Numbered from the stretch's first letter, positions 34,909-43,400 are shown. The stretch is 64,000 bases of DNA from Bacillota bacterium (GCA_023393235.1 JAEWMH010000164.1:55944-119943), one strand, 5' to 3'. Made by a program: numbers and translations. The notes: generated by a model not told the origin, from the sequence alone.

Positions 34909-35676
34909 TTACTGAGGGTCATTACCATCCTCAACCGGAGTATTTGAAGCGCCGGCAGCGGCTGCTTCCTCCCGCAGGGACTGCACTTCCTTCTCAGACA
35001 AAGCCCGGAACTTGCCGCGGGGAAGTCCCCCCAGCTCCAGCGGCCCGAACATTACCCGCTTCAGACGGATAACGGGATGATGCACGGCCTCAAACATCCG
35101 CCGCACCTGCCGGTTTCGCCCTTCGAAGATGGTAATGACCACTACCGTTTCATTCTTGTCGGGGTTAATATCATAATAATCCGCTTCAGCCGGTGCGGTC
35201 ATCCCGTCATCCAGCTTCACCCCCGCCTTCAGCTTGTCCAGGACGGAGCCGTGAAGGTTGCCTTTCACCGTAGCCAGATAGGTCCGCGGTACATGGTTCC
35301 GGGGATGGGTCAGCAGGTTGGCGAATTCTCCGTCATTCGTGAGAATAAGCAGCCCTTCCGTATCGTAATCCAGACGTCCCACCGGGTACACCCGTTCCTT
35401 CACTCCCGGCAGGAAATCCGTCACCACCTTGCGCCCTTCGGGATCGGTAGCGCTGGTGATAACACCTTTGGGCTTGTTCAGCATCAGATAGGTTTTGCTT
35501 TGCGCCTTAATGGCCTTGCCGTCCACCTTGATTACATCTGCCGCGGGATCTACCTTCGTGCCCAGCTCCCGCACCACAACGTCATTGACCTGAACCCGGC
35601 CTGACGTAATATATTCCTCGCACTTCCGCCGGGAAGCGATCCCGGCCTGAGCCAATACCTTCTGCAATCTTTCCAT
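34909..35676 (-). CDS. rluB: 23S rRNA pseudouridine synthase RluB
   Basis: Converts one uridine of 23S rRNA to pseudouridine. The 255-residue protein begins with an S4 RNA-binding domain (about 1-60, LAQAGIASRRKCEEYI) and has the catalytic aspartate in GRLDYDTEG at 103, followed by GLLILTNDG and the RQVRRM motif. The C-terminal tail is variable. It lies downstream of spmB, as in B. subtilis, where resA follows directly. Here the SBP-chemoreceptor pair lies between. Confidence 0.93.
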   Translation of the reverse strand: MERLQKVLAQAGIASRRKCEEYITSGRVQVNDVVVRELGTKVDPAADVIKVDGKAIKAQSKTYLMLNKPKGVITSATDPEGRKVVTDFLPGVKERVYPVGRLDYDTEGLLILTNDGEFANLLTHPRNHVPRTYLATVKGNLHGSVLDKLKAGVKLDDGMTAPAEADYYDINPDKNETVVVITIFEGRNRQVRRMFEAVHHPVIRLKRVMFGPLELGGLPRGKFRALSEKEVQSLREEAAAAGASNTPVEDGNDPQ

Positions 35677-35696
35677 TCGTCGTCTGTCACCTCATG

Positions 35697-36038
35697 CTAA
35701 TGATACCCGTCCTTTCCGGAAATCACAAGCATCGACCATGGAAAAAATGAACCGGGGCATTCCTCCGAATGAGAATAAATATCCTGCATGGTAAAATGCA
35801 TCAACCCGGAGAGCCGCAAAGACAGCTTTACCAGCAAAAACATCTGCTCAGCAGCCTCCGGCGTCAAACCCGCTCCCGGCTGGGAAAAATCCCCTTCCAG
35901 GCAGATATGGATGTAGTTGGGATCAGTGGGTACGGTTGCTGGAATGATGGAGCCATTCTTCATAATCAAATAGTCGTAGCCTTTGCCGTTAATGGCGCTG
36001 CATGCGGAATGATGGACGATTATACCCGCAGCATTCAT
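35697..36038 (-). CDS. Small N-acetylmuramoyl-L-alanine amidase-like (PGRP-fold) protein
   Basis: A 113-residue protein from ATG 36038 (MNAAGIIVHHSACSA), after GGAGGTGTGTGAT. It resembles a short amidase_2/PGRP fold: the first metal histidine in VHHSAC, IHICLEGDF in the place of the family's ICLEGNF, and the end motif HSEECPGSFFPW. The family's usual length is 140-160, so the loop region is trimmed, and no signal peptide is present. Activity on peptidoglycan is inference. It sits between spmB and rluB, genes used in spore maturation and next to it. Confidence 0.7.
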   Translation of the reverse strand: MNAAGIIVHHSACSAINGKGYDYLIMKNGSIIPATVPTDPNYIHICLEGDFSQPGAGLTPEAAEQMFLLVKLSLRLSGLMHFTMQDIYSHSEECPGSFFPWSMLVISGKDGYH

Positions 36039-36133
36039 ATCACACACCTCCGCTTGCACTTCTTTCGTGTTGTAGTATATGAAGGTGCGGGCGGGGTGGT
36101 TCAGCTTATTTAGACCGACGGTTTGAATATGGT

Positions 36134-36196
36134 GAATAAATATTCATCGAGTTTCATTCCTTTCCCTCCCAGTCGTTTCACATGAATATTTATTTC
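36134..36196. repeat. AT-rich inverted repeat directly downstream of spmB
   Basis: GAATAAATATTCAT (36134-36147) and ATGAATATTTATT (36182-36194) are inverted copies separated by 34 bases; the right arm touches the spmB stop. No T run follows, so it is not a standard terminator. Confidence 0.6.
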
Positions 36197-36730
36197 CTAA
36201 CCAAACACGAGATAACATACGGCAATGGCGGCGACGAAGCCGACGAGGTCCGATAGCAGGCCCACCTTCAAGGCGTAACGGGATTTCCGGATCCCCACGG
36301 CGCCGAAATAGACGGTCAGCACATACAGCGTCGTATCCGTGCTGCCCTGAATGGTGGAGGCGATCCGCCCGATCATCGAGTCGGGACCAAATTGCTTAAA
36401 CAGATCCACTGTGTACGCTAAGGAGCCTGTCCCGGTAATCGGACGCAGAATCGCAAGGGGGAGCACCTCAGCCGGAATGCCAATCAGCTTCAAAAGAGGC
36501 TGGATCTGCCCGCTGATCAAATCCATAGCTCCGGACGCCCGGAATACGGATATGGCCACCATCATCCCGACCATATGGGGAATGATGCGGATCGCCGTAT
36601 CGAAGCCGTCCTTTGCCCCTTCGGTGAAGGTTTCGTAGACGGGCAGTTTTTTGTAGGCGGCATATAAGGGGATAAACACAATCACCACCGGGATTGCCCA
36701 CATGGAGATGATGGATACGATTGCGTACAT
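36197..36730 (-). CDS. spmB: Spore maturation protein B
   Basis: A 177-residue polytopic membrane protein of the nucleoside-recognition (Gate) family, needed in B. subtilis for full spore core dehydration together with SpmA. Typical sequence: AIPVVIVFIPLYAAYKKLPVYE, EGAKDGFDTAIRIIPHMVGMM, PITGTGSLAYTVD and GSTDTTLYVLTVYFGAV. It starts six bases from the end of spmA, in one operon with spmA and dacB. Usual length for the family. Confidence 0.95.
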   Translation of the reverse strand: MYAIVSIISMWAIPVVIVFIPLYAAYKKLPVYETFTEGAKDGFDTAIRIIPHMVGMMVAISVFRASGAMDLISGQIQPLLKLIGIPAEVLPLAILRPITGTGSLAYTVDLFKQFGPDSMIGRIASTIQGSTDTTLYVLTVYFGAVGIRKSRYALKVGLLSDLVGFVAAIAVCYLVFG

Positions 36731-36736
36731 CGGCGG

Positions 36737-37330
36737 TCATCCTTTCCCGGCAGGAGAATTCTTCCGTTGGAACCACTTGTCCAGCACGATGGCTGCAGCG
36801 GTGGCGATTGCGGTAGCAATCAGCGTGGTGCCGACAATTTCGGCGGCGTTCACCGAACCCATGGACAGACGGTAGGCAATAATGGTGGTAGGAATCAGGG
36901 TGATGCTGGCCGTATTGATGGCCAGGAGCGTGCACATGGCCGCAGTCGCCTCCTCCTTCTGGGGATTCAGCTTCTGCAGCTCCTGCATGGCCTTGATGCC
37001 CATGGGGGTAGCGGCATTGCCCAGCCCCAAAATGTTGGCGCTCATGTTCGACATGATGTACCCCATGGCCGGATGGTCCGGGGGTACACTGGGAAACAAT
37101 AGCCGCACTATTGGCCGGAGCAGCTTGGCCAGCTTTTTGACCAGCCCGGCGTCCTCGGCAATGCGCATGATCCCCAGCCAGAATACCATAATGCTGATCA
37201 GTCCGAAGGAAACGGTAACGCCGGTTTTGGCCCCGTCGAATACCGCTTGGGTGACGGAGTCAATATTGCCTTGAATCGCGGCAACAATAAAACCGGCCAC
37301 CAGGAAAAAGAGCCATATCCAATTGACCAT
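36737..37330 (-). CDS. spmA: Spore maturation protein A
   Basis: A 197-residue polytopic membrane protein, partner of SpmB. Family-typical parts are GAKTGVTVSFGLISIMVFWLG, NMSANILGLGNAATPMGIKAM and INTASITLIPTTIIAYR. Together with SpmB it is needed for normal spore dehydration in B. subtilis. Preceded 38 bases upstream by dacB and followed by spmB, the B. subtilis order. Confidence 0.95.
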   Translation of the reverse strand: MVNWIWLFFLVAGFIVAAIQGNIDSVTQAVFDGAKTGVTVSFGLISIMVFWLGIMRIAEDAGLVKKLAKLLRPIVRLLFPSVPPDHPAMGYIMSNMSANILGLGNAATPMGIKAMQELQKLNPQKEEATAAMCTLLAINTASITLIPTTIIAYRLSMGSVNAAEIVGTTLIATAIATAAAIVLDKWFQRKNSPAGKG

Positions 37331-37368
37331 GATAGCGGCCTCCTTTATATGTCCGTGAACGTAACTCC

Positions 37369-38544
37369 TTATGCGCCGGCGAACAACGCCTTAACCACCT
37401 GCTCCAAGTTAGCGAACCAGCCACGTCCGCTGCCTGTGACGGCCGCCTCCAGTCCGGTTGTCCGGAGCATGGTTTGACGGTTATCCGGCTCCTGGGCCAG
37501 CCTCGGGCTGCCTTCGGGATACACCGGCACGGAACCGATGGTTTTGCCGTTCAGGGTCAGGGTCAGCGTACCTGCAAGCCCCAACCGGTACTCGGGGGAA
37601 TTGGCGTCCTGAAGCTGCAGGCTTCTGGACACACCAGAGGCTTCCCCCTCAGATAGCGCATACTGGAAGGAATGACCGGCTGCCAGACCCGGCTGAACAA
37701 CCTCCCCTTTTTGTACGAGAGGAGTCAGCTTGTAATGGGAAAAGCCCCAATCCAGCAGGTTCCGGTGATCCAACCAATCATTGGGATCATTCAAGGTCAC
37801 CACCGCCAGCTGCTGGCCATTGCGGGTAGCAGAGGATACCAGACACCTTTTGGCAATTTTGGTGTAGCCCGTTTTGACCCCGTCCGCCCCGTTGTACATA
37901 TTCAGCATTTTGTTCTTGTTGCTCCAGACATGGTCCCAGGATTCTGTCGGGTTGGGGACCTTTTTGACCTCTGTTTTGACAATTTCCTGAAAGGTAGGAT
38001 TCTGCAGTGCATACGCAGTCAGCTTGGCCATATCGTTGGCAGTGGAATAATGGTCGTTATGATCCAGACCATGGGGATTCATAAACCGGGAATGCTCCAT
38101 CCCCAGCTCCCGGGCCTTTTCATTCATGAGATAGACAAACCCTTGCTCGGAGCCGCCCACATGCTCGGCGATAGCGGTGGCCGCATCATTGCCGGAACGC
38201 AGCATCAAGCCATACAGCAGGTGATGGAGGCTCATTTCCTCCCCCAGCTTCAGATAAATAGAGGAGCCCTCCTTGCCGAAGGCGTTTTTGCTGACTGTGA
38301 CCTGATCGGACAGCTTGCCCTGTTCAATGGCCACAATGGCCGTCATGATCTTGGTGAGACTGGCAATCCGCATCCGCTTGTCCCCCTGCTGCGCATACAA
38401 AAGCCTCCCCGATTTCACATCAATCAACGCGGCGGCCTCCGCACTGGTGCCCGGCTTCGGGGGCTCCGCCCGGACGGTGGCCGCTCCGGTGCCTGCACCG
38501 GCCCATACAACAAAGGCAACGAACGCTGCCAGCAGCTTTTTCAT
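37369..38544 (-). CDS. dacB: D-alanyl-D-alanine carboxypeptidase, sporulation type (DacB-like)
   Basis: Penicillin-binding protein that trims the terminal D-alanine in the spore cortex. A 391-residue preprotein with a signal peptide (about 1-26). Catalytic motifs are SLTK at 62-65 (nucleophile Ser62), SGN at 117-119 and KTG at 224-226, followed by the C-terminal domain found in low-molecular-mass PBPs from about 290. Operon order dacB-spmA-spmB supports DacB rather than a vegetative DacA or DacF, but DacF cannot be fully excluded. It starts about 120 bases downstream of the ytfJ terminator. Confidence 0.92.
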   Translation of the reverse strand: MKKLLAAFVAFVVWAGAGTGAATVRAEPPKPGTSAEAAALIDVKSGRLLYAQQGDKRMRIASLTKIMTAIVAIEQGKLSDQVTVSKNAFGKEGSSIYLKLGEEMSLHHLLYGLMLRSGNDAATAIAEHVGGSEQGFVYLMNEKARELGMEHSRFMNPHGLDHNDHYSTANDMAKLTAYALQNPTFQEIVKTEVKKVPNPTESWDHVWSNKNKMLNMYNGADGVKTGYTKIAKRCLVSSATRNGQQLAVVTLNDPNDWLDHRNLLDWGFSHYKLTPLVQKGEVVQPGLAAGHSFQYALSEGEASGVSRSLQLQDANSPEYRLGLAGTLTLTLNGKTIGSVPVYPEGSPRLAQEPDNRQTMLRTTGLEAAVTGSGRGWFANLEQVVKALFAGA

Positions 38545-38663
38545 TGGCTAATTGCTCCTTCCACCCATTCATGTACCTGCCCATACTTGTACCACCAATA
38601 TATGCTTGACCGGTGTGGAACATGCCCCGCTTTAGGATGTATCCCCGGCCTGGAAAAAGTGCA

Positions 38664-38708
38664 TAAAAAAACTGCATCCGAGAATTGGCCAGCGCCAGTC
38701 GGATGCAG
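38664..38708 (-). terminator. Terminator downstream of ytfJ and the second MITE-like copy
   Basis: CTGCATCCGA and TCGGATGCAG, ten pairs, followed on the - strand by TTTTTTTATGC. Confidence 0.88.
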
Positions 38709-38741
38709 CGGTAGTTATACGGAAATATGGGATAACAGATA

Positions 38742-38837
38742 AGGGCGTGTCTGAAAACCCGCTTGAGGGCACCCTTCAGCGTCTTTTCGCCACTTCCTGC
38801 GCAAAACGTGCTCCCCTCGGAGTTTTCAGGCACACCT
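38742..38837. repeat. MITE-like element, copy 2 (96 bp, TA-flanked)
   Basis: Inward-facing ends AGGGCGTGTCTGAAAAC and AGGTGTGCCTGAAAAC, with TA at 38740-38741 and 38838-38839. It shares the ends and the inner CGCTTGAGGGCA and GCTCCCCTCGGAG parts with copy 1 at 15766-15924 but lacks that copy's central section. Its right end reaches into the stop codon of ytfJ. Confidence 0.75.
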
Positions 38838-39325
38838 TAGATGCTTGGATCGTATGTTCCCGACAGGCGGGAGGAGTCGTTCATATCCTGGTCCGCTCCA
38901 TTACGGTTACCCTTCAGCATACTTTGGATTTTCTCCACCACCTGCGGAGCGGAATCGATGAGACGCTCATAAATATGGGTTTGGTTGTCCAGCGGCACTA
39001 CCTTCACACCCAGTTTGTTGACGACGAGGAAGGCGATGGGAGTTATGGACACACCACCTCCGCTGCCGCCGCCGAAGGGCAGCATCACCGTAGCGTTGTT
39101 GGCATCATTGCCATTTTGCTGACCGCCGCTTCCCGACGATTCCTCCATATCCCCGTAGAATTCGCTGCCTCCGGCAGCAAACCCGAAGCCGACCTTGGAG
39201 ATGGGCATTATGACGCTTCCGTCCGGAGTTTCCACCGGGTCCCCAACAATTGTATTGACATCAACCATTTCCTTGATATTTTCCATGGCTACTTTCATTA
39301 AACCCTGTATCGGATGCTCGGCCAT
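38837..39325 (-). CDS. ytfJ: Spore protein YtfJ (GerW family)
   Basis: A 162-residue protein from ATG 39325 after AAGGAGG. The GerW/YtfJ family start (VAMENIKEMVDVNTIVGDPV) and the conserved GSVIMPISKVGFGFAAGGSEF are present; a glycine-rich linker near 75-92 precedes SITPIAFLVV. YtfJ is found in the spore and affects germination in B. subtilis. The stop TAA is formed across the edge of the repeat element at 38742-38837. Upstream is ytfI, the usual partner. Confidence 0.92.
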   Translation of the reverse strand: MAEHPIQGLMKVAMENIKEMVDVNTIVGDPVETPDGSVIMPISKVGFGFAAGGSEFYGDMEESSGSGGQQNGNDANNATVMLPFGGGSGGGVSITPIAFLVVNKLGVKVVPLDNQTHIYERLIDSAPQVVEKIQSMLKGNRNGADQDMNDSSRLSGTYDPSI

Positions 39326-39421
39326 GCAGTTATCCTCCTTCTCATGCGTAAACGCATTATTGACAATCCATCAGAACTAGCATTTCCGATCGCTGCAGGT
39401 TGTATGTAACCTCGGGCTGAC

Positions 39422-40102
39422 TCAAGGGGATTTGGACAATATCTTCTGCCAGGCCTTCAAGCTGCCCCTGTTCTTGAAGGCTCTTACCGCAAACAGCACC
39501 AGCGACGCGCAGGCCTGGTCAAACCGCATCTGTCCCTTCCACGTCAGCTCTGTAGTAAACACAGTCTGCCTGTAATCCGGAATAACCTGAATATCCGGAT
39601 TGCCACAGCGTTTGATGTGGGTAAACATGAAGGTTAAGAGGGAGGATTTCAAGGTCCAGACAATGCCTGTTGTGATAGCAGTCTCCGGCGCATCCCCCAG
39701 GCCGATCCGTGTGGACCATTTTAGTTGGGTGCAGGTAACCTTGGACATGGTATCAAACAGCCAATCCCGCATGTGGTAGGTAGCTTCCACGAAAATTTTG
39801 GCCTTCCTGAAATACCGGAGCACCTTGTCCTTATTGATTTCCGCCGTGCCTTCTCCCAGAAGCGTGTCCCCCCGCTCGTTCACATGCTCCTCCTTGAGCA
39901 TTACACCCTTCTTCAACCCCTTAAAGGCAATAACCGGCACCTCAAAGCGGTACTGGATCAGGCCATAAACAGCCTTGCAATAAATATACAGCCGGTCGTT
40001 ATCCTTCACCCGGGAATAAAACAATTCAAAGGATACCTTGCTGGCCAACAGCGCAATTGCCAAAGCGGCGCCGCCGGCAAGCATCCACCCCCACCATGTC
40101 AT
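39422..40102 (-). CDS. ytfI: DUF2953 membrane protein YtfI
   Basis: A 226-residue protein with one N-terminal membrane helix (about 4-20, GWMLAGGAALAIALLASK) and a soluble beta-rich part. The family is DUF2953, represented by B. subtilis YtfI, which is encoded beside ytfJ as here. The role is unknown; the pairing suggests a spore function. The ATG at 40102 lies eight bases after AAAGGGGG, part of the tract adjoining the repeat at 40127-40185. Confidence 0.85.
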   Translation of the reverse strand: MTWWGWMLAGGAALAIALLASKVSFELFYSRVKDNDRLYIYCKAVYGLIQYRFEVPVIAFKGLKKGVMLKEEHVNERGDTLLGEGTAEINKDKVLRYFRKAKIFVEATYHMRDWLFDTMSKVTCTQLKWSTRIGLGDAPETAITTGIVWTLKSSLLTFMFTHIKRCGNPDIQVIPDYRQTVFTTELTWKGQMRFDQACASLVLFAVRAFKNRGSLKAWQKILSKSP

Positions 40103-40126
40103 GCATAAGGCCCCCTTTTATCCAAA

Positions 40127-40185
40127 CCCCCCAAAAGTGACGAAATGCTCTGAAGCCAAATCCGAGTACTTTTGGGGGAGCCCCC
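40127..40185. repeat. CCCCCAAAAGT palindromic repeat, copy A
   Basis: A 59-base unit with ends CCCCCAAAAGTGA and TACTTTTGGGGG, closing with GAGCCCCC. A second copy, inverted in orientation, is at 43436-43493 and shares about three quarters of the inner bases. Confidence 0.75.
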
Positions 40186-40196
40186 ATAAAAACAGT

Positions 40197-40257
40197 CAAA
40201 AAAAGCTCCGACCGGGCTTCCATGCCGCAATTGGCATGAAAACCGTCAATCGGAACT
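40197..40257 (-). terminator. Terminator after scpB
   Basis: A long arm on the - strand (AGTTCCGA...CATGCC with GGCATG...TCGGAGCT, some mismatches) ends in TTTTTTTG, 33 bases past scpB. Confidence 0.75.
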
Positions 40258-40289
40258 TATTGTATCCTGATGGACCGTAGGGCATTCGC

Positions 40290-40895
40290 CTATTCCGGGT
40301 CCAATTCATCAATTGTCATCTGCTTTGCTTCCAGCCTGCCGAACAGCAGCTGGGTTTCCTCATCCAAATCCACCTCATGCTCGAATTGGGAGGAATCCGG
40401 CAAATCCTGTAAACCCTTCAACGCAAAATAGTCCAAAAAGGACTTGGTCGTCCCGTACAAAATGGGTCTCCCCACCGCCTCGGCGCGTCCTTTTTCCTCG
40501 ATCAGATCCTTGGCTACCAGCGTCTGCAGGGCCCGGTCGCATTTGACTCCCCGGATTTCCTCAATTTCCACCCGGGTAATGGGCTGCTTGTAGGCCACGA
40601 TGGACAGGGTCTCCAAAGCCGCTTGGGACAAAGCCGCCCGTGTAGGCGACGATGCCAGGCGCTCCAGATAGGGGGCATGCGCAGGGAGTGTCGTCAGTTG
40701 GAGAGCGCCGGCAATTTCCACAATCTGAATGCCTCTCCCCTTCTTCTTCAGCTCCGCCTTCAGTTCCTCCACCAGCGATGCGGTGAACTTCACATCCAGC
40801 TCCAGCACTTCGGCCAGCTGCTTCACTTCAAGCCCTTCATCCCCAGCGGCGAACAGCAGCCCCTCAATAATCGACTTCAATTTGGGCAACTGCAT
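40290..40895 (-). CDS. scpB: Segregation and condensation protein B
   Basis: A 201-residue subunit of the SMC-ScpA-ScpB condensin. Two winged-helix domains: LKSIIEGLLFAAGDEGLEVKQLAEVL near the start, and SQAALETLSIVAYKQPITRVEIEEIRGVKCD near 90-120, then GRPILYGTTKSFLDYFAL. The acidic C-terminal tail is usual. The start overlaps the scpA end by 32 bases, as is common for the pair. Cytosolic, acts on the chromosome. Confidence 0.96.
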   Translation of the reverse strand: MQLPKLKSIIEGLLFAAGDEGLEVKQLAEVLELDVKFTASLVEELKAELKKKGRGIQIVEIAGALQLTTLPAHAPYLERLASSPTRAALSQAALETLSIVAYKQPITRVEIEEIRGVKCDRALQTLVAKDLIEEKGRAEAVGRPILYGTTKSFLDYFALKGLQDLPDSSQFEHEVDLDEETQLLFGRLEAKQMTIDELDPE

Positions 40896-41658
40896 CCCAG
40901 CTACCTTCCTCTCTTGCCTGAATCACAATATCCTCGAATAATTTATGCTGATAGCATACAATGGTTTTCATCTTCATCAGCTCCAACAATGCCAGGAAGG
41001 TTACCACAATCTCCTCCCGGCTGTTCTCCGGTGACAATAACCGCGAGAACAGAAGCTTGCCGCCTGCCTCCTGGAGAATCTCCACCACCTGGGTGATCCT
41101 GTCCTTCACGGAAATCTCATCCCTGTGGATCATGGCCACCCGGTTGCGGCTCACCTGCTTCTTCAGCGCCTTGCGGAAGGCCAGCAGCAAATCCGTCAAA
41201 TCCAATCCCTCAACAGGATTCGTGGGGACCTGATGGACATAAGGAGTCAGATCCACTGCCTCCCGGGTATAAATCAGACTGCGCTCCGTTTCCATCTCCC
41301 GGAGATGGTCGGCAATATCCTTATATTTGCGGTATTCCACCAGCTTCTGCACCAGTTCATCCCGCGGGTCAAAACCGTCCTCGCCGTCCATCATCCAGTC
41401 CATATCATCCGGCAGCAGCTCCACCGGCGGCTTGGGAAGCAGCATCTTGCTTTTGATTGCCAGAAGTGTCGCGGCCATCACCAGAAACTCGCTGGTGACC
41501 TCCAGCTCCAGCTCCTGCATGCCGTCCAAAACCTCCAGATATTGGTCGGTGATTTCCTTAATAGGGATATTATAAATATCCACTTCCGCCTTATCGATGA
41601 GGTGCAGCAGCAGGTCCAGCGGGCCTTCGAAGGTTTCGAGCTTGAAGGTCACCTTCAT
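40864..41658 (-). CDS. scpA: Segregation and condensation protein A
   Basis: The kleisin of SMC condensin, 264 residues. N-terminal KLETFEGPLDLLLHLIDKAEVDIYNIPI binds the SMC neck; the C-terminal winged helix (FSRLLSPENSREEIVVTFLALLELMKMK) binds the SMC head. ScpB sits on the middle part. Follows ribH by 18 bases and overlaps scpB; the rib operon may read into it, as no terminator lies between. Confidence 0.96.
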   Translation of the reverse strand: MKVTFKLETFEGPLDLLLHLIDKAEVDIYNIPIKEITDQYLEVLDGMQELELEVTSEFLVMAATLLAIKSKMLLPKPPVELLPDDMDWMMDGEDGFDPRDELVQKLVEYRKYKDIADHLREMETERSLIYTREAVDLTPYVHQVPTNPVEGLDLTDLLLAFRKALKKQVSRNRVAMIHRDEISVKDRITQVVEILQEAGGKLLFSRLLSPENSREEIVVTFLALLELMKMKTIVCYQHKLFEDIVIQAREEGSWDAVAQIEVDY

Positions 41659-41676
41659 GGGTCATTCGCTCCTTAA

Positions 41677-42150
41677 TTACGGCAGCTGCTTCAGCAGATT
41701 GGCCATTTCGATCGCCGTTACCGCAGCATCCCAGCCTTTATTGCCAGCTTTGGTGCCTGCGCGCTCCACTGCCTGCTCGATGGAGTCGGTGGTCAATACG
41801 CCGAATATGGTGGGGACTCCCGTCTTCATATTGATGGCGGCCACTCCCTTGGATACCTCTGCGCACACATAGTCAAAATGCGGCGTGGAACCCCGGATAA
41901 CGGCACCGAGTGTAATTACGGCGTCATACTTGCCGCTTTGGGCCATCCGCTGGGCCGCCAGAGGAATCTCGAAGGCGCCAGGCACCCATGCCACTTCTAC
42001 CTCCTCATCCTTGGCACCGTGGCGCTTCAGCGCGTCCAGTGCCCCGCCCAGCAGCTTGGCGGTAATAAATTCGTTGAACCGGCCGATGACGATTCCATAC
42101 CGCAGGCCTTCCGATACTAAATGTCCTTCATACGTGTGTCCCATATTCAT
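41677..42150 (-). CDS. ribH: 6,7-dimethyl-8-ribityllumazine synthase
   Basis: Penultimate riboflavin step: condenses dihydroxybutanone phosphate with the pyrimidine intermediate. The 157-residue protein has GRFNEFITAKLLGGALDAL, WVPGAFEIPLAAQ, GAVIRGSTPHFDYVC and FGVLTTDSIEQAVERAG; the catalytic histidine is in TPHFDYV near 91. Subunits build an icosahedral shell. The ATG at 42150 overlaps the ribBA stop (ATGA). Last of the four rib genes under the FMN riboswitch. Confidence 0.97.
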   Translation of the reverse strand: MNMGHTYEGHLVSEGLRYGIVIGRFNEFITAKLLGGALDALKRHGAKDEEVEVAWVPGAFEIPLAAQRMAQSGKYDAVITLGAVIRGSTPHFDYVCAEVSKGVAAINMKTGVPTIFGVLTTDSIEQAVERAGTKAGNKGWDAAVTAIEMANLLKQLP

Positions 42151-43400
42151 CTCATCCTTTCGGTTTCCGTTACAGCAGCAGATAAATCATCCTGGAACGA
42201 AAGCAGGTGTCCGAGCTTCTCCCGTTTGGTGTGCAGGTAGCGGGTATTATCAATGTTCTCTAACATCTGCAACGCTACTCTTTCGACAACCTGCAGCCCG
42301 TATCCTTCCAATCCTTTAATTTTTCTTGGATTATTCGTCAGCAATCTGATTTTTTCGACGCCCAGGTCCTTCAATATCTGTGCGCCGATCCCGTAATCCC
42401 TAAGATCCGCTCCAAAACCCAGCTGAAGATTGGCTTCCACCGTATCCATTCCCTGCTCCTGAAGCTTATAGGCCCGCAGCTTGTTGATCAGGCCGATCCC
42501 CCGGCCCTCCTGCCGCATGTACAAGAGAACACCCGAGCCGTTCTCGTCAATCTGCTTCAATGCGGAGGCCAGCTGGGGGCCGCAGTCGCAGCGGTGGGAA
42601 TGGAACACATCCCCGGTCAGGCATTCGGAATGGACGCGGACCAAAACAGGCTCATCCGGATTGATGGTGCCCTTAACCAGTGCCACATGCTCCTTGTCAT
42701 CCACCTCATTGGTATAAGCAACAGCGGTGAATTCGCCGAAATCTGTGGGCAGCCGGACCTCCACCTCACGTTTGATCAGGTTTTCCTTTTCGTTGCGATA
42801 GTGGATCAGATCCTGGATGGAGATCAGCTTCAACTGATGCTTCTGCGCGAATATCCGCAGATCGGGAAGCCGGGCCATGGTGCCATCCTCCTTCACCACC
42901 TCGCAGATCACGGCTGCAGGATAAGAGCCGCACATCCGGGCCAAATCAATGGCCGCCTCCGTATGGCCCGCGCGGCGCAGGACTCCCCCTTTTTTGGCGA
43001 TAAGCGGGAAGATATGGCCGGGACGGCGGAAATTCTGCGGCCGGGAGGACGGATCAATAAGTCCCTTTACGGTCCTGGCCCGTTCAAAGGCCGAGATGCC
43101 GGTGGTGGTGTCCGTATGGTCCACGGAAATGGTGAAGGCTGTTCCATGATAATCCGTGTTGTGATGGACCATCAAATCCAGCTGCAGTTCCCGGGCCCGC
43201 TCCTCCGTGATGGGCACACAGACCAGGCCTCTGGCCTCGCGGATCATAAAATTGATCACCTCCGGCGTCGCCTTATCCGCCAGCACAATAAGATCCCCCT
43301 CATTCTCCCGGTCCTCGTCGTCCACCACCAGAACCGGCTTGCCCAGCATCAGGTCATAGATCGCTTCCTCAATGCCATCCAGTGTCTTTTTCTCTTCCAT
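42147..43400 (-). CDS. ribBA: Bifunctional dihydroxybutanone-phosphate synthase / GTP cyclohydrolase II
   Basis: Makes both riboflavin precursors. Residues about 1-205 are RibB (VDDEDRENEGDLI, HHNTDYHGTAFTISVDH, PGHIFPL, RAGHTEA); about 206-400 are RibA with zinc cysteines in HSECLTGDVFHSHRCDCGPQL and the GTP part MRQEGRGIGL. Of three clustered starts I take ATG 43400 (MEEKKTLDG), eight bases after AAAGGGAG; the GTG/ATG further up are too close to that site. 417 residues, normal for the fusion. The repeat B lies 35 bases upstream inside the operon. Confidence 0.96.
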   Translation of the reverse strand: MEEKKTLDGIEEAIYDLMLGKPVLVVDDEDRENEGDLIVLADKATPEVINFMIREARGLVCVPITEERARELQLDLMVHHNTDYHGTAFTISVDHTDTTTGISAFERARTVKGLIDPSSRPQNFRRPGHIFPLIAKKGGVLRRAGHTEAAIDLARMCGSYPAAVICEVVKEDGTMARLPDLRIFAQKHQLKLISIQDLIHYRNEKENLIKREVEVRLPTDFGEFTAVAYTNEVDDKEHVALVKGTINPDEPVLVRVHSECLTGDVFHSHRCDCGPQLASALKQIDENGSGVLLYMRQEGRGIGLINKLRAYKLQEQGMDTVEANLQLGFGADLRDYGIGAQILKDLGVEKIRLLTNNPRKIKGLEGYGLQVVERVALQMLENIDNTRYLHTKREKLGHLLSFQDDLSAAVTETERMR

